A stretch of DNA of 7,726 nucleotides from Gammaproteobacteria bacterium (GTDB lineage Bacteria; Pseudomonadota; Gammaproteobacteria; Granulosicoccales; Granulosicoccaceae), in assembly GCA_020444765.1 (NCBI GenBank), contig JAGRHW010000162.1, positions 1-7,726 on the forward strand, given 5' to 3'. The translations under genes were made by a program, and so were the position numbers. The notes under the pieces are model-generated. The model was not told the origin of the DNA. It was given only the letters and a program-made list of their open reading frames with translations, and ran no database searches. Positions 1-5,938 of this stretch are shown one piece after another (the first letter of the stretch is position 1; the number at the start of each line of letters is the position of its first letter).

Positions 1-882
1 TTATTCTCCCTGTATATTCTGCTGTCGTTTATTGGCGAAATACGCGACCGGCAAAAACTTACCACGATTTTCAGCCAGTATGTTCCGCCGGAACTGGTCG
101 AGGAATACAGCCGGGATCCGGGCACCATCAGCCTTGAGGGCGAGGCCAGGGAGGTGACGGTACTGTTTTGCGATGTTTACGGGTTTACCTCGATTTCCGA
201 GAAACTGGAACCCAGGGTGCTGGCGCAATGGCTAAATCGTTATTTTTCCATCATCAGCCAGGTCGTGGTCGAGCACGGCGGCACGCTCGACAAGTATATG
301 GGCGACAGTATCATGGCCTTTTGGGGCGCGCCTGTGCATAACGAGTCGCACGCGGAGAATGCGCTGGCGGCGGCGCTCGACATGCAGCGCTGTATCAAGG
401 CCTTGAGTGAAACCTATCAGGCTGAAGGTTTGCCGGCGATCAGTATCGGCATCGGGCTCTCCACCGGTGTCAGTAACGTCGGTAATCTTGGCTCGCAATA
501 CCGCATGTCGTATACCGTGGTCGGTGATACCGTCAATACGGCGCAGCGTCTGGAGCGCCAGACCCGCCATTACCACGTGCCGATCATCGTTTCCGCCAGC
601 ACTGCCGAGAAAACCGAGGGTATGCTTTACCGCGAGCTGGATATCGTTAAGGTCAAGGGCCGGGAGCAGTTTACCCGGATGTTCCAGCCGATCTGCCCGG
701 CCGTGAGCGCAACGCCCGAATTGCTGGAAAATCTGGCCGCGCATAAACGTGCGATGACCTATCTGATGAACAAGGACTGGACCAGCGCCGCGCGTCTGTT
801 TGAATCGCTGCGTGAACGCTGGTCGTCGGACAGCGTTTGCGATATCTACCTCAAACGGATTGCCAAGCTTAGAAACCCCTGA
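1..882 (+). CDS. Class III adenylate/guanylate cyclase, membrane-anchored (3' part)
   Basis: The reading frame is open at the left edge, so the N-terminus is missing; 293 residues are visible. Residues 1-12 are hydrophobic and look like the end of a transmembrane helix. A short linker with the YVPPELV motif (27-33) leads into the catalytic domain, an arrangement typical of CHASE2-domain cyclases, so an extracytoplasmic CHASE2 sensor upstream is inferred. The cyclase domain looks intact: FCDVYGFT carries metal ligand D58 and MGDSIMAFWGAP carries metal ligand D102, with the canonical 44-residue spacing. K98 and D176 fit the purine-recognition positions, and N179 and R183 (VGDTVNTAQRLE) the transition-state positions. 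The K/D pair favours ATP and therefore cAMP. The last ~50 residues form a TPR-like helical pair seen at the end of related cyclases. The gene converges on bpt. The sensed signal is unknown; cyclase identity is strong, the CHASE2 part is inference. Confidence 0.9.
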   Translation, partial: LFSLYILLSFIGEIRDRQKLTTIFSQYVPPELVEEYSRDPGTISLEGEAREVTVLFCDVYGFTSISEKLEPRVLAQWLNRYFSIISQVVVEHGGTLDKYMGDSIMAFWGAPVHNESHAENALAAALDMQRCIKALSETYQAEGLPAISIGIGLSTGVSNVGNLGSQYRMSYTVVGDTVNTAQRLERQTRHYHVPIIVSASTAEKTEGMLYRELDIVKVKGREQFTRMFQPICPAVSATPELLENLAAHKRAMTYLMNKDWTSAARLFESLRERWSSDSVCDIYLKRIAKLRNP

Positions 883-886
883 TTCA

Positions 887-901
887 ACCGGCAAAGCCGG
901 T
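887..901. terminator. Hairpin at the cyclase/bpt convergent junction
   Basis: ACCGGC (887-892) and GCCGGT (896-901) form a perfect 6-bp stem around an AAA loop. The hairpin begins 5 bases after the cyclase stop codon, and its right arm includes the last base of the bpt TGA stop. The symmetric position suggests a bidirectional transcript end. There is no T-run on either side, so it is not a standard intrinsic terminator and may only protect 3' ends. Confidence 0.4.
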
Positions 902-1671
902 CATATCATCTGAGGCAGTCTGTCAAGTGCCGGGTCGTTTCTTGAGGCCTCCTCGAATCTGTCCCGGTCGAGCCATTGCCCCTGATAAAAATACTCCAGC
1001 GGCTGATAATCAGCCTTGTAGGTCATTTTACGACAGTCGGCGATCCAGTAACCAAGATACAGATAGGGCAAGGCCTTTTGCCGGGTCAGTTCGATTTGCT
1101 GGAGGATGGAAAACTGTCCGGGCGAGCGCGCTTTTTCTGCGGGATCGTAAAAAGTATAAACAGAGGACAAGCCGTCCTCGACCACATCCGTGACCGCGAC
1201 CGCGAGTAACTTGTTGTTCTGGCAGCGAATTTCCAGAAACAGGGTTTCACTCCAGCGGGTCAGGAGAAAACGTTTGAAATCCTCGGGCGTTGGGTTGTCC
1301 ATGCTGCCACCGCGGTGTTGGGTGGACAGATAAAGCCGGTAAAGAGCGAAATAATCATTATTGAAGTCGGCTTCGGCAATAAAGGTTTGCAAGGACAGAT
1401 TTTTTTTTAGAATACGTCGAAATCGCCGATTTGGGGCGAAATCGCAAACCCGCAAACGTACCGATATGCAGCGCCTGCAGGCAGTGCAGTCGGGCCGGTA
1501 GACGAGGTTGCCGGAGCGTCGAAAACCGAAGCGGATCAGGTGGTCGTAGAGAGCAGGGTCGGGGGGATCATAAGGGTTTGCGAACAGGCTTGATGCGCTC
1601 AGCCCGGGCAAATAACCGCATTCGGAATCGCCGCTTTTGTAGAGCGAAAGTTTGTCAGATTCGTGGTTCAT
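901..1671 (-). CDS. bpt: Aspartate/glutamate leucyltransferase (Bpt, ATE family)
   Basis: This cytosolic enzyme transfers leucine from Leu-tRNA to proteins with N-terminal Asp or Glu, marking them for ClpS/ClpAP degradation (N-degron pathway). At 256 residues it is close to family length. The N-terminal part has CGYLPG (18-23), GFRRSG (49-54) and the cysteine cluster C62-x2-C65-x2-C68. The C-terminal GNAT-like half has VYTFYDP (171-177), SPGQFSILQQ (183-192) and the LYLGYWI..C.KM.YKA.YQPLE signature (204-226). The start is the only ATG that precedes the conserved CxYLP region, but no clear Shine-Dalgarno sequence lies before it. The gene stands alone; in many gammaproteobacteria it lies beside aat and infA, neither of which is visible. 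Residues 88-91 are encoded across a run of nine A, a possible slippage site. Older annotations call the family ate. Confidence 0.95.
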   Translation of the reverse strand: MNHESDKLSLYKSGDSECGYLPGLSASSLFANPYDPPDPALYDHLIRFGFRRSGNLVYRPDCTACRRCISVRLRVCDFAPNRRFRRILKKNLSLQTFIAEADFNNDYFALYRLYLSTQHRGGSMDNPTPEDFKRFLLTRWSETLFLEIRCQNNKLLAVAVTDVVEDGLSSVYTFYDPAEKARSPGQFSILQQIELTRQKALPYLYLGYWIADCRKMTYKADYQPLEYFYQGQWLDRDRFEEASRNDPALDRLPQMI

Positions 1672-1698
1672 GATTTCAGATTACTTGCTGTCGGCGCT

Positions 1699-1719
1699 AA
1701 ATGTAAATTCCCTACATTT
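1699..1719. promoter_or_regulatory. AAATGTA-N7-TACATTT inverted repeat upstream of bpt
   Basis: Two perfect 7-base arms (1699-1705 and 1713-1719) flank a 7-base spacer, ending 28 bases upstream of the bpt start. The size and symmetry fit a dimeric regulator operator. The minus-strand arm TACATT also resembles a weak -10 element. The binding factor is unknown, and a functional role is inferred from position only. Confidence 0.3.
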
Positions 1720-1852
1720 TGTAACGCAGGTCGAAAAACACGTTTTACGTGTATCAGGTCTGAAATTCGACAGCTATTTCTTCAATCTCTACAACAAGAT
1801 GCCGATGTCCTGTAGCAAGTGTAGCTGTATGGTCCGGAGCCTTACGAGTTCA

Positions 1853-1930
1853 CTGGCAGGGTTGAAATGTAAAGTTTGAATCCAGCGCCCTTGCAGGCCT
1901 GGGGAGAGGGTATATAGTCCCCCCTGCCAG
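1853..1930. repeat. 9-bp inverted repeat spanning 60 bases
   Basis: CTGGCAGGG (1853-1861) is exactly mirrored by CCCTGCCAG (1922-1930). The 60 bases between them contain the smaller GGGGA/TCCCC pair and the CAGGCCTG palindrome, so a branched RNA fold is possible. The right arm lies 57 bases before the proposed start at 1988, which would place the structure in the 5' leader of that gene if transcription starts upstream. It could also be a decayed element end or chance. Confidence 0.35.
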
Positions 1931-1987
1931 ACAACAGGAACCGAATCGAACAGCATGAACGCGGTAGCAATAACCAGGGCTTCTCTC

Positions 1988-2407
1988 ATGGTCAATAAAA
2001 TCAAACTTCAGGTCGCTCTTCCTTCACCGGCAACGGGTATGCTTGAGTTGCTGATTTTCTGCAGCGTTTTTTTGCTTACAGGGACAATCGGGCTGAACAG
2101 TGGTGTGAGTTCGATGATCCTGCCGATGCTGGTTTTCTCGGCAATCATGATGAGCAGCATGATTGTCACCGGCGTTTACCGGCCGGATATCGCCCATTCG
2201 ATTATGCGTTTGTATCAGCGGACGGCGCTCGGCTGCCTGATCGCAGGAGCCGGATTTGCCATACTTGCAACCTTGTCGTCGTCGGCCTGTTTCGACATCA
2301 GGTTTTCGGGGCTGGTGTTGCTGTTTTCCTACTTCGTGGTCAGTACAATCCGCCCGGTCATAGTCGATACCGTGTCTACCTCGGAAGGCGATCGCCGGGC
2401 CCCCTGA
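1988..2407 (+). CDS. Truncated membrane domain of an EpsB-type sugar transferase
   Basis: The 139-residue protein is almost entirely membrane: helices near 17-36, 43-64, 80-101 and 107-126. The opening MVNKIKL, the spacing of the helices and the GVYRPDIAHSIMRLYQR segment (62-78) resemble the N-terminal domain of undecaprenyl-phosphate sugar phosphotransferases of the EpsB type found with exosortase/PEP-CTERM exopolysaccharide loci. Family members usually run beyond 400 residues, with a nucleotide-binding-like domain and a catalytic bacterial sugar transferase domain; here the frame stops where the second domain should begin. Only 19 bases separate it from the end of sbcB, so the missing parts are not in another frame. 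The start at 1988 is preferred over an in-frame ATG at 1955 because AGGG lies 8 bases before it and the family usually begins there. It is either a gene remnant or a small membrane protein reusing this fold; catalysis is not expected. Confidence 0.55.
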   Translation: MVNKIKLQVALPSPATGMLELLIFCSVFLLTGTIGLNSGVSSMILPMLVFSAIMMSSMIVTGVYRPDIAHSIMRLYQRTALGCLIAGAGFAILATLSSSACFDIRFSGLVLLFSYFVVSTIRPVIVDTVSTSEGDRRAP

Positions 2408-2424
2408 GAATTTCGCCGCCCGGC
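2394..2424. terminator. GC-rich hairpin at the convergent junction with sbcB
   Basis: GCCGGGC (2394-2400) and GCCCGGC (2418-2424) form a perfect 7-bp all-GC stem with a 17-base loop that contains the TGA stop of the plus-strand gene. Read on the minus strand, the stem begins 2 bases after the sbcB TAG. It lacks a T-tract, so termination is inferred from position and GC content only. Confidence 0.45.
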
Positions 2425-2426
2425 TT

Positions 2427-3845
2427 CTAGGGCGCTAATACATCAAGGGCGTATGCCCGCAATCGGTCCAAAAGCTCACTGTGTTGCGGTAGGGCTTCCT
2501 GTAAAAGCCTGAGTTTATCCAGGTAATCCCCCGCTTCATAACCCGTTGGCCGATAGTCGCGCAGCCGTTTGTGGCGTTGCATGTTCCACTCGGCTGTCTC
2601 GCCGGCATCCAGGGTTTCAGGGAAATTCCTTGCCCGGTAACGAAACAGCATCTCCGGTATACGTCGGTCATCGTAGAACAGGTCCAGGTTCGCCAGTTTA
2701 TCCGGTAATGTATTGCGGATTTTCTCAAATGCTCGTTTATCGCTTTCGGTAAAGAATCCGCCGGAATAAAGTGAGCCATCGACATCCGGACTGTCCTGAA
2801 AGCTTTGTTCGGCGGATGCGAGTTGAACATTTTTGGCAAATGCCGGATGTTTGCGCAGGATTTTCGCGTGTTTTTCGCTTTGTTCCGGTGAAATCCGGGT
2901 TCTTTGCTGAGCGGCTTTATCCAGGGTCGCGGCAGGAGCAAGTACCGGGCAGCGGTTGAGGTGCACGGTTTTGACGGGCAGGCGCGGCATATCGTCCGGC
3001 AGTTCCGATTTTGGCGAAAATTGCCGCAGGGCGAGTTCCTCCGGCTCCAGATCCAGGAAAGGGCGCGGGTCGACACGTAGATCGTAAACCAGAATGCCGT
3101 TTTTATTGGACGGGTGCTTGGTCAGCGGCAGAATCAGTGCCGTGTGCAGATAGTCCCCTGGAATCATGCCCGAGACATGCAGAACCATTTTCTGTTCACG
3201 CAGATTGAGCAGAGCGGCGGCGCTGTGTTTGTCGCGATTCTCGAAGGCGAAATCGAAAAGGCGTTTTTTCCGCTCGCGTAATAGACGGGCGACCGCGATA
3301 GTGGCGTAAACATCGGACAAGGCATCATGCGCATGGGTGTGCTCGATGCCGTTCAGACTGGTGATTGCCTGCAGGGTGTTGTTGATGCTGCCGTCAGAAT
3401 GGACGGGCCATTCGATGCCGTCCGGGCGTAAGGCGCGCGTCATTCGCACGATATCCAGTAGATCCCAGCGCGAGTTGCCGTTTTTCCATTCCTGCTCGTA
3501 GGGGTCGAAAAAGTTTCTGAACAGGGTGTGGCGGGTGAATTCGTCGTCGAAGCGCAGATTATTATAACCGACATTACAAGTGCCGGGCTTGCTCATCTCA
3601 TCATGAATGGTGCGGATGAATTCGGCTTCCGGAATACCTTTGTCGATGCAGATATCCGGCGTAATACCGGTGATAATACAGGCCTCGGGATCTGGCAGAA
3701 AATCGTTAGCCGGCTTGCAATATACGAGCAGTGGGTCACCTACGGGCCTCAGAGAATCATCGGTTCTGACGCCGGCAAACTGTGCCGGCCGGTCGTAGGC
3801 CGGATGAGTACCGAAAGTTTCGTAGTCGAACCAGTAAAAGGACAT
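2427..3845 (-). CDS. sbcB: Exodeoxyribonuclease I
   Basis: This processive 3'-to-5' single-strand DNA exonuclease acts in mismatch repair and recombination in the cytosol and normally binds SSB. The 472-residue length matches E. coli ExoI. The N-terminal DEDDh domain has all catalytic positions: FDYETFG gives D7 and E9, GYNNLRFDDE gives D100, and HAHDALSD gives H173 and D178. These correspond to E. coli D15, E17, D108, H181 and D186 with a constant offset of 8. An SH3-like middle region (about 195-340, with VHVSGM) and a helical C-terminal domain (with YRARNFPETL) follow. The start codon lies 6 bases after the stop of the DUF2058 gene, with only a poor Shine-Dalgarno sequence (GGTAG), so translation is probably coupled to that gene. 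Nothing in the sequence looks broken. Confidence 0.97.
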   Translation of the reverse strand: MSFYWFDYETFGTHPAYDRPAQFAGVRTDDSLRPVGDPLLVYCKPANDFLPDPEACIITGITPDICIDKGIPEAEFIRTIHDEMSKPGTCNVGYNNLRFDDEFTRHTLFRNFFDPYEQEWKNGNSRWDLLDIVRMTRALRPDGIEWPVHSDGSINNTLQAITSLNGIEHTHAHDALSDVYATIAVARLLRERKKRLFDFAFENRDKHSAAALLNLREQKMVLHVSGMIPGDYLHTALILPLTKHPSNKNGILVYDLRVDPRPFLDLEPEELALRQFSPKSELPDDMPRLPVKTVHLNRCPVLAPAATLDKAAQQRTRISPEQSEKHAKILRKHPAFAKNVQLASAEQSFQDSPDVDGSLYSGGFFTESDKRAFEKIRNTLPDKLANLDLFYDDRRIPEMLFRYRARNFPETLDAGETAEWNMQRHKRLRDYRPTGYEAGDYLDKLRLLQEALPQHSELLDRLRAYALDVLAP

Positions 3846-3851
3846 GCGTGT

Positions 3852-4331
3852 CTACCAGTCCAGATCGTCGGGAATCTTGTAGTCGGCATATTCGTCGTCG
3901 ACGGCCGCATCACTGTCGTCCGGTGCCACGACGATCGCCCAGTCCGGATTGAGCTTTTTCACACTTTCTGCGGTAGTCAGCGGGATCAGATAGGTATTGC
4001 CGTTAAGACGTGTAATCGCCAGTTCACGGACGGAGATTCCGCGATGACAGTCTTCGGTGACATAGAGCTGCTTAACCCGGCTGCCGAGAATGTAGCTATA
4101 GACTTTGTCTCCCTTGAAATCCTTGACCGCGGTGGATTCGATCAGCGTTTTGATCTCGGCCTTGATGCGCTTGCGCTCAAGTTGCGCCTTGTCGGGCGCT
4201 TCCTCCGCGCTAGTGTTGGCTGGTTTATTCGGTTGTTTCCTGGCTACAGGCTTTTTGGGCTTTGGCTTGGATTTGGTTTTTTTCTCGGCAAAACCGGCTT
4301 TGAGTAATTGATCCCTCAGAGAATCACTCAT
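3852..4331 (-). CDS. DUF2058 family protein (YaiL-like)
   Basis: This 159-residue soluble protein has three parts: a short N-terminal helix (MSDSLRDQLLKAGF), a strongly basic, Lys/Pro-rich linker (about 17-38) and a conserved domain (about 48-135) with KVYSYILGSRVKQLYV (76-91), RGISVRELAITRL and NTYLIPLTTAESV. The tail (138-158) is acidic. This matches the DUF2058 family, which includes E. coli YaiL and has no established biochemical role; older labels call it nucleoprotein- or polynucleotide-associated. The basic linker is compatible with nucleic acid binding, but this is inference. An ATG four codons upstream (4343) is possible, but the chosen ATG has GGAG six bases before it and the family begins MxxSLxDQLLKAG. 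It is the first gene of an operon with sbcB, 6 bases apart, suggesting a link to nucleic acid metabolism. Confidence 0.88.
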   Translation of the reverse strand: MSDSLRDQLLKAGFAEKKTKSKPKPKKPVARKQPNKPANTSAEEAPDKAQLERKRIKAEIKTLIESTAVKDFKGDKVYSYILGSRVKQLYVTEDCHRGISVRELAITRLNGNTYLIPLTTAESVKKLNPDWAIVVAPDDSDAAVDDEYADYKIPDDLDW

Positions 4332-4403
4332 CGCAAACTCCATTATATTCAGTTAAAAGTGAGGTCAGTTGAATGCACCAGAGCGATTGCCTAGTCTAGC
4401 GAA

Positions 4404-4432
4404 TTTATAGTCAGAAATCCCATCCGGATAAA
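4404..4432 (-). promoter_or_regulatory. Possible sigma-70 promoter for the DUF2058-sbcB operon
   Basis: On the minus strand TTTATC (4432-4427) and TATAAA (4409-4404) are separated by 17 bases. The -10 matches 5 of 6 consensus bases but the -35 only 3 of 6. It lies about 73 bases before the start codon. It is a weak prediction based on spacing and the good -10. Confidence 0.3.
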
Positions 4433-4436
4433 CGGC

Positions 4437-4459
4437 AGCGGGATTAATCCTAGCCCGCT
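4437..4459. promoter_or_regulatory. Nested palindrome between divergent promoters
   Basis: GGATTAATCC (4441-4450) is a perfect 10-base palindrome. It overlaps a second inverted repeat, AGCGGG (4437-4442) with CCCGCT (4454-4459). It sits between the two candidate divergent promoters, where a shared operator would be expected. No regulator is encoded nearby, so the function is unknown. Confidence 0.3.
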
Positions 4460-4476
4460 CTCCGGCCCGACAGCGT

Positions 4477-4504
4477 TTGACTTTGCCACAGTAACAATTA
4501 TTTT
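4477..4504 (+). promoter_or_regulatory. Possible sigma-70 promoter for the FHA gene
   Basis: TTGACT (4477-4482, 5 of 6 consensus bases) and TATTTT (4499-4504, 4 of 6) are separated by 16 bases. Transcription from here would leave a leader of about 125 bases before the chosen FHA start. A TATAAA at 4538-4543 lacks a matching -35. Confidence 0.35.
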
Positions 4505-4635
4505 CAATATCCGAAGCGCAAACTTTTCCCATTGGTCTATAAATCAGAGAGTCAACAGTGATGTGGCCTGCGCGATTGAGCTATTGGTCTAGCCGGGCGG
4601 GCCACGAAATCGGGTTTGTTATAGCCGGGGGAGTT

Positions 4636-4962
4636 ATGCCGAAGCTGGTATTGATTTATGAAGACATCGAGGTGAAGGAGTTTACCCTTGCGCGTCAGGA
4701 ATTGCTGATAGGTCGCGCCGCCTCTGCATCGATTTCATTGGATGATTCCACGGTCAGCACACGGCACGCGGTTCTCGAGTCGGAGTTGTCGCGTGATAAA
4801 CAGCAGCGTTTTTTCCTGCGCGATTTGTCCAGCAAGAACGGCACTTATATTCATGGCCAGCGTATTTCCCGTGCACCGCTGAATGACGGTGACGAGTTTA
4901 AAATCGGCTGGAGCACATTTCGCTTTTTCGCTTCGGATCAGGAATCCCTGACTGGAAGCTGA
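4636..4962 (+). CDS. Small stand-alone FHA-domain protein
   Basis: The 108-residue protein is essentially one forkhead-associated domain, a phosphothreonine-peptide binding module. The canonical motifs are present: G26-R27 (LLIGR), S41 and H44 (VSTRH), and S66-K-N68-G-T-Y-I-H-G74. The usual Asn of the NG turn is His at 73, a mild variation; the phosphopeptide-contacting Arg, Ser and Asn are kept. There is no kinase, secretion or membrane segment. The start at 4636 was chosen because the FHA fold begins at once with KLVLIYED; a GGGGGAG purine run lies just before it, rather close (2 bases after GGAG). In-frame GTG 4558 or ATG 4561 would add 25-26 atypical residues. Similar small FHA proteins occur with Ser/Thr kinases or type VI secretion, but no such partner is in the window, and panB downstream appears unrelated. 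Confidence 0.85.
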   Translation: MPKLVLIYEDIEVKEFTLARQELLIGRAASASISLDDSTVSTRHAVLESELSRDKQQRFFLRDLSSKNGTYIHGQRISRAPLNDGDEFKIGWSTFRFFASDQESLTGS

Positions 4963-5054
4963 GCTCATCCCCTAGAACCGACGGTCGATTCAGGCCGTTC
5001 GGAATTCCTTACAATCGGCCGCTCTGGTTGACTATGCTGCGCTTGCACCGGTGA

Positions 5055-5069
5055 TTTAACACCGTTAAA
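5055..5069. promoter_or_regulatory. TTTAAC-ACC-GTTAAA inverted repeat upstream of panB
   Basis: Two perfect 6-base arms (5055-5060 and 5064-5069) flank ACC, 39 bases before the panB start. An overlapping hairpin CGGTG (5049-5053) with CACCG (5060-5064) is mutually exclusive with it. A good -35-like TTGACT (5028-5033) lies just upstream but has no good -10 at normal spacing. A bulged stem at 4978-5002 (CCGACGG / CCGTTCGG) follows the FHA stop and could end that transcript. Operator or leader function is inferred from position only. Confidence 0.3.
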
Positions 5070-5108
5070 GTAATCTCCCCATCCAAATCTTGTATAAGCG
5101 GAGTATTC

Positions 5109-5927
5109 ATGAGCTCTCAAGCCAGTCCAAAAGGCGTGGTGACAGTCAAAACGCTGCGGAAATTCAAGGCCAACGGTGAAAAATTCACCTCTCTGACCGC
5201 TTATGATGCCGCTTTTGCCGCAGTGCTGGACAATGCCGGGATCGATGTCGTGCTGGTGGGTGATTCCGTCGGCATGGTGGTCCAGGGACGGGATACGACC
5301 ATACCGGTCACTATCGACGAGATTATTTACCACAGCAAAATGGTTGCGCGCGGTCTCAAACGAGCCATGTTGATGGTCGATATGCCGTTTATGAGTTACG
5401 CGACCGAGGATCAGGCTTTACACAACGCTTCACGCCTGATGAAAGAAGGCGGCGCGCAGATCGTCAAGCTGGAATGGGGCGCTTTGCAGCTTGGCATGGT
5501 GAGGCGTTTTACCGAATGTGGCGTGCCCGTTTGCGCGCATCTGGGGTTGACTCCGCAGACGTATTTCAAGATGGGTGGCTATCGGGTTCAGGGGCGTGAT
5601 GACGACACCGCAGAGCGTATGCTGAACGATGCCAAGGCCCTGGAGGAAGCAGGGGCCGATGTTCTGCTCCTGGAGTGCGTGCCGCAGGGGCTGGCCAAAC
5701 TGATTTCAAATTCGGTTTCCACACCGGTGATAGGCATAGGTGCAGGCCCGGATGTCGACGGCCAGATACTGGTGCTTTACGATATTCTCGATATAGCGCC
5801 CGGTAAACGAACCCGCTTCTCCAAAAATTACATGGAATCGAATTCGTCGATACACGGGGCTGTTGCACAATATGACCGTGAAGTACGCAGCGGCGAATTC
5901 CCGCTTGCCGAACACAGTTTCGAATAA
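5109..5927 (+). CDS. panB: 3-methyl-2-oxobutanoate hydroxymethyltransferase (ketopantoate synthesis)
   Basis: This cytosolic enzyme transfers a hydroxymethyl group from 5,10-methylenetetrahydrofolate to 2-oxoisovalerate, giving ketopantoate, the first committed step to pantothenate. The 272-residue length is normal (E. coli has 264). Magnesium ligands are visible as D52 (LVGDSVGM), D91 (MVDMPFMSYAT) and E122; K120 lies in the same KLE motif, and E189 (LLECVP) fits the catalytic base. CAHLGLTPQ, GGYRVQGR, VIGIGAG and the terminal EHSF are also family signatures. One oddity is KLEWG at 120-124, where E. coli and, as I recall, many relatives have K-x-E-G-G; Trp replaces the Gly just after a metal ligand. 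The start is supported by GGAG at 5100-5103, five bases upstream. panC follows after 11 bases, so the two form an operon. Confidence 0.97.
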   Translation: MSSQASPKGVVTVKTLRKFKANGEKFTSLTAYDAAFAAVLDNAGIDVVLVGDSVGMVVQGRDTTIPVTIDEIIYHSKMVARGLKRAMLMVDMPFMSYATEDQALHNASRLMKEGGAQIVKLEWGALQLGMVRRFTECGVPVCAHLGLTPQTYFKMGGYRVQGRDDDTAERMLNDAKALEEAGADVLLLECVPQGLAKLISNSVSTPVIGIGAGPDVDGQILVLYDILDIAPGKRTRFSKNYMESNSSIHGAVAQYDREVRSGEFPLAEHSFE

Positions 5928-5938
5928 GGACCGGTGCC

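Larger units (their letters stand above)
1672..1987. other. Noncoding divergent region with inverted repeats
   Basis: This 316-base stretch between the divergent starts of bpt and the truncated sugar-transferase gene contains no convincing gene. Short frames in it lack Shine-Dalgarno sequences and recognisable domains. It does hold two clear inverted repeats, listed separately, a palindrome CAGGCCTG at 1894-1901, and a GGGGA/TCCCC pair (1901-1905 / 1918-1922) around a TATATA. No good sigma-70 pair with normal spacing and no -24/-12 sigma-54 element was found. Confidence 0.6.
4332..4635. other. Divergent intergenic region
   Basis: This 304-base stretch lies between the DUF2058-sbcB operon and the FHA gene. 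It holds candidate promoters in both directions and a perfect palindrome, each listed separately. From 4558 onward it can be translated in frame with the FHA protein (GTG 4558, ATG 4561), but those 26 codons do not resemble the FHA fold. CTAGTCTAG (4391-4399) is a small imperfect palindrome beside the minus-strand promoter. Confidence 0.6.

Noticed and set aside
232..894. Minus-strand open frame of 220 codons opposite the cyclase
   Set aside because: The opposite strand carries the complete catalytic motifs of a class III cyclase; this frame shows only a His/Arg-rich composition typical of antisense shadows.
1853..1876. Possible sigma-54 -24 element (TGGCAG)
   Set aside because: No GC-containing -12 element lies at the required spacing downstream.
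1652..1879. Small plus-strand frame between bpt and the truncated transferase
   Set aside because: It starts inside bpt on the opposite strand, lacks a Shine-Dalgarno sequence and has no recognisable motif. The cysteine-rich patch near its end is not enough to call a gene.
1911..1916. TATATA as a -10 element for the truncated transferase gene
   Set aside because: The nearest -35-like sequences give spacers of 14 or 29 bases, outside the functional range.
3528..4307. Long plus-strand open frame (259 codons) antisense to sbcB and the DUF2058 gene
   Set aside because: It mirrors two genes with clear family motifs, spans their junction, has no recognisable domain and no proper ribosome binding site.
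5091..5098. TATAAG just before panB as a promoter
   Set aside because: It lies about 10 bases before the start codon beside the ribosome binding site, and no -35 is present at 16-18 bases.
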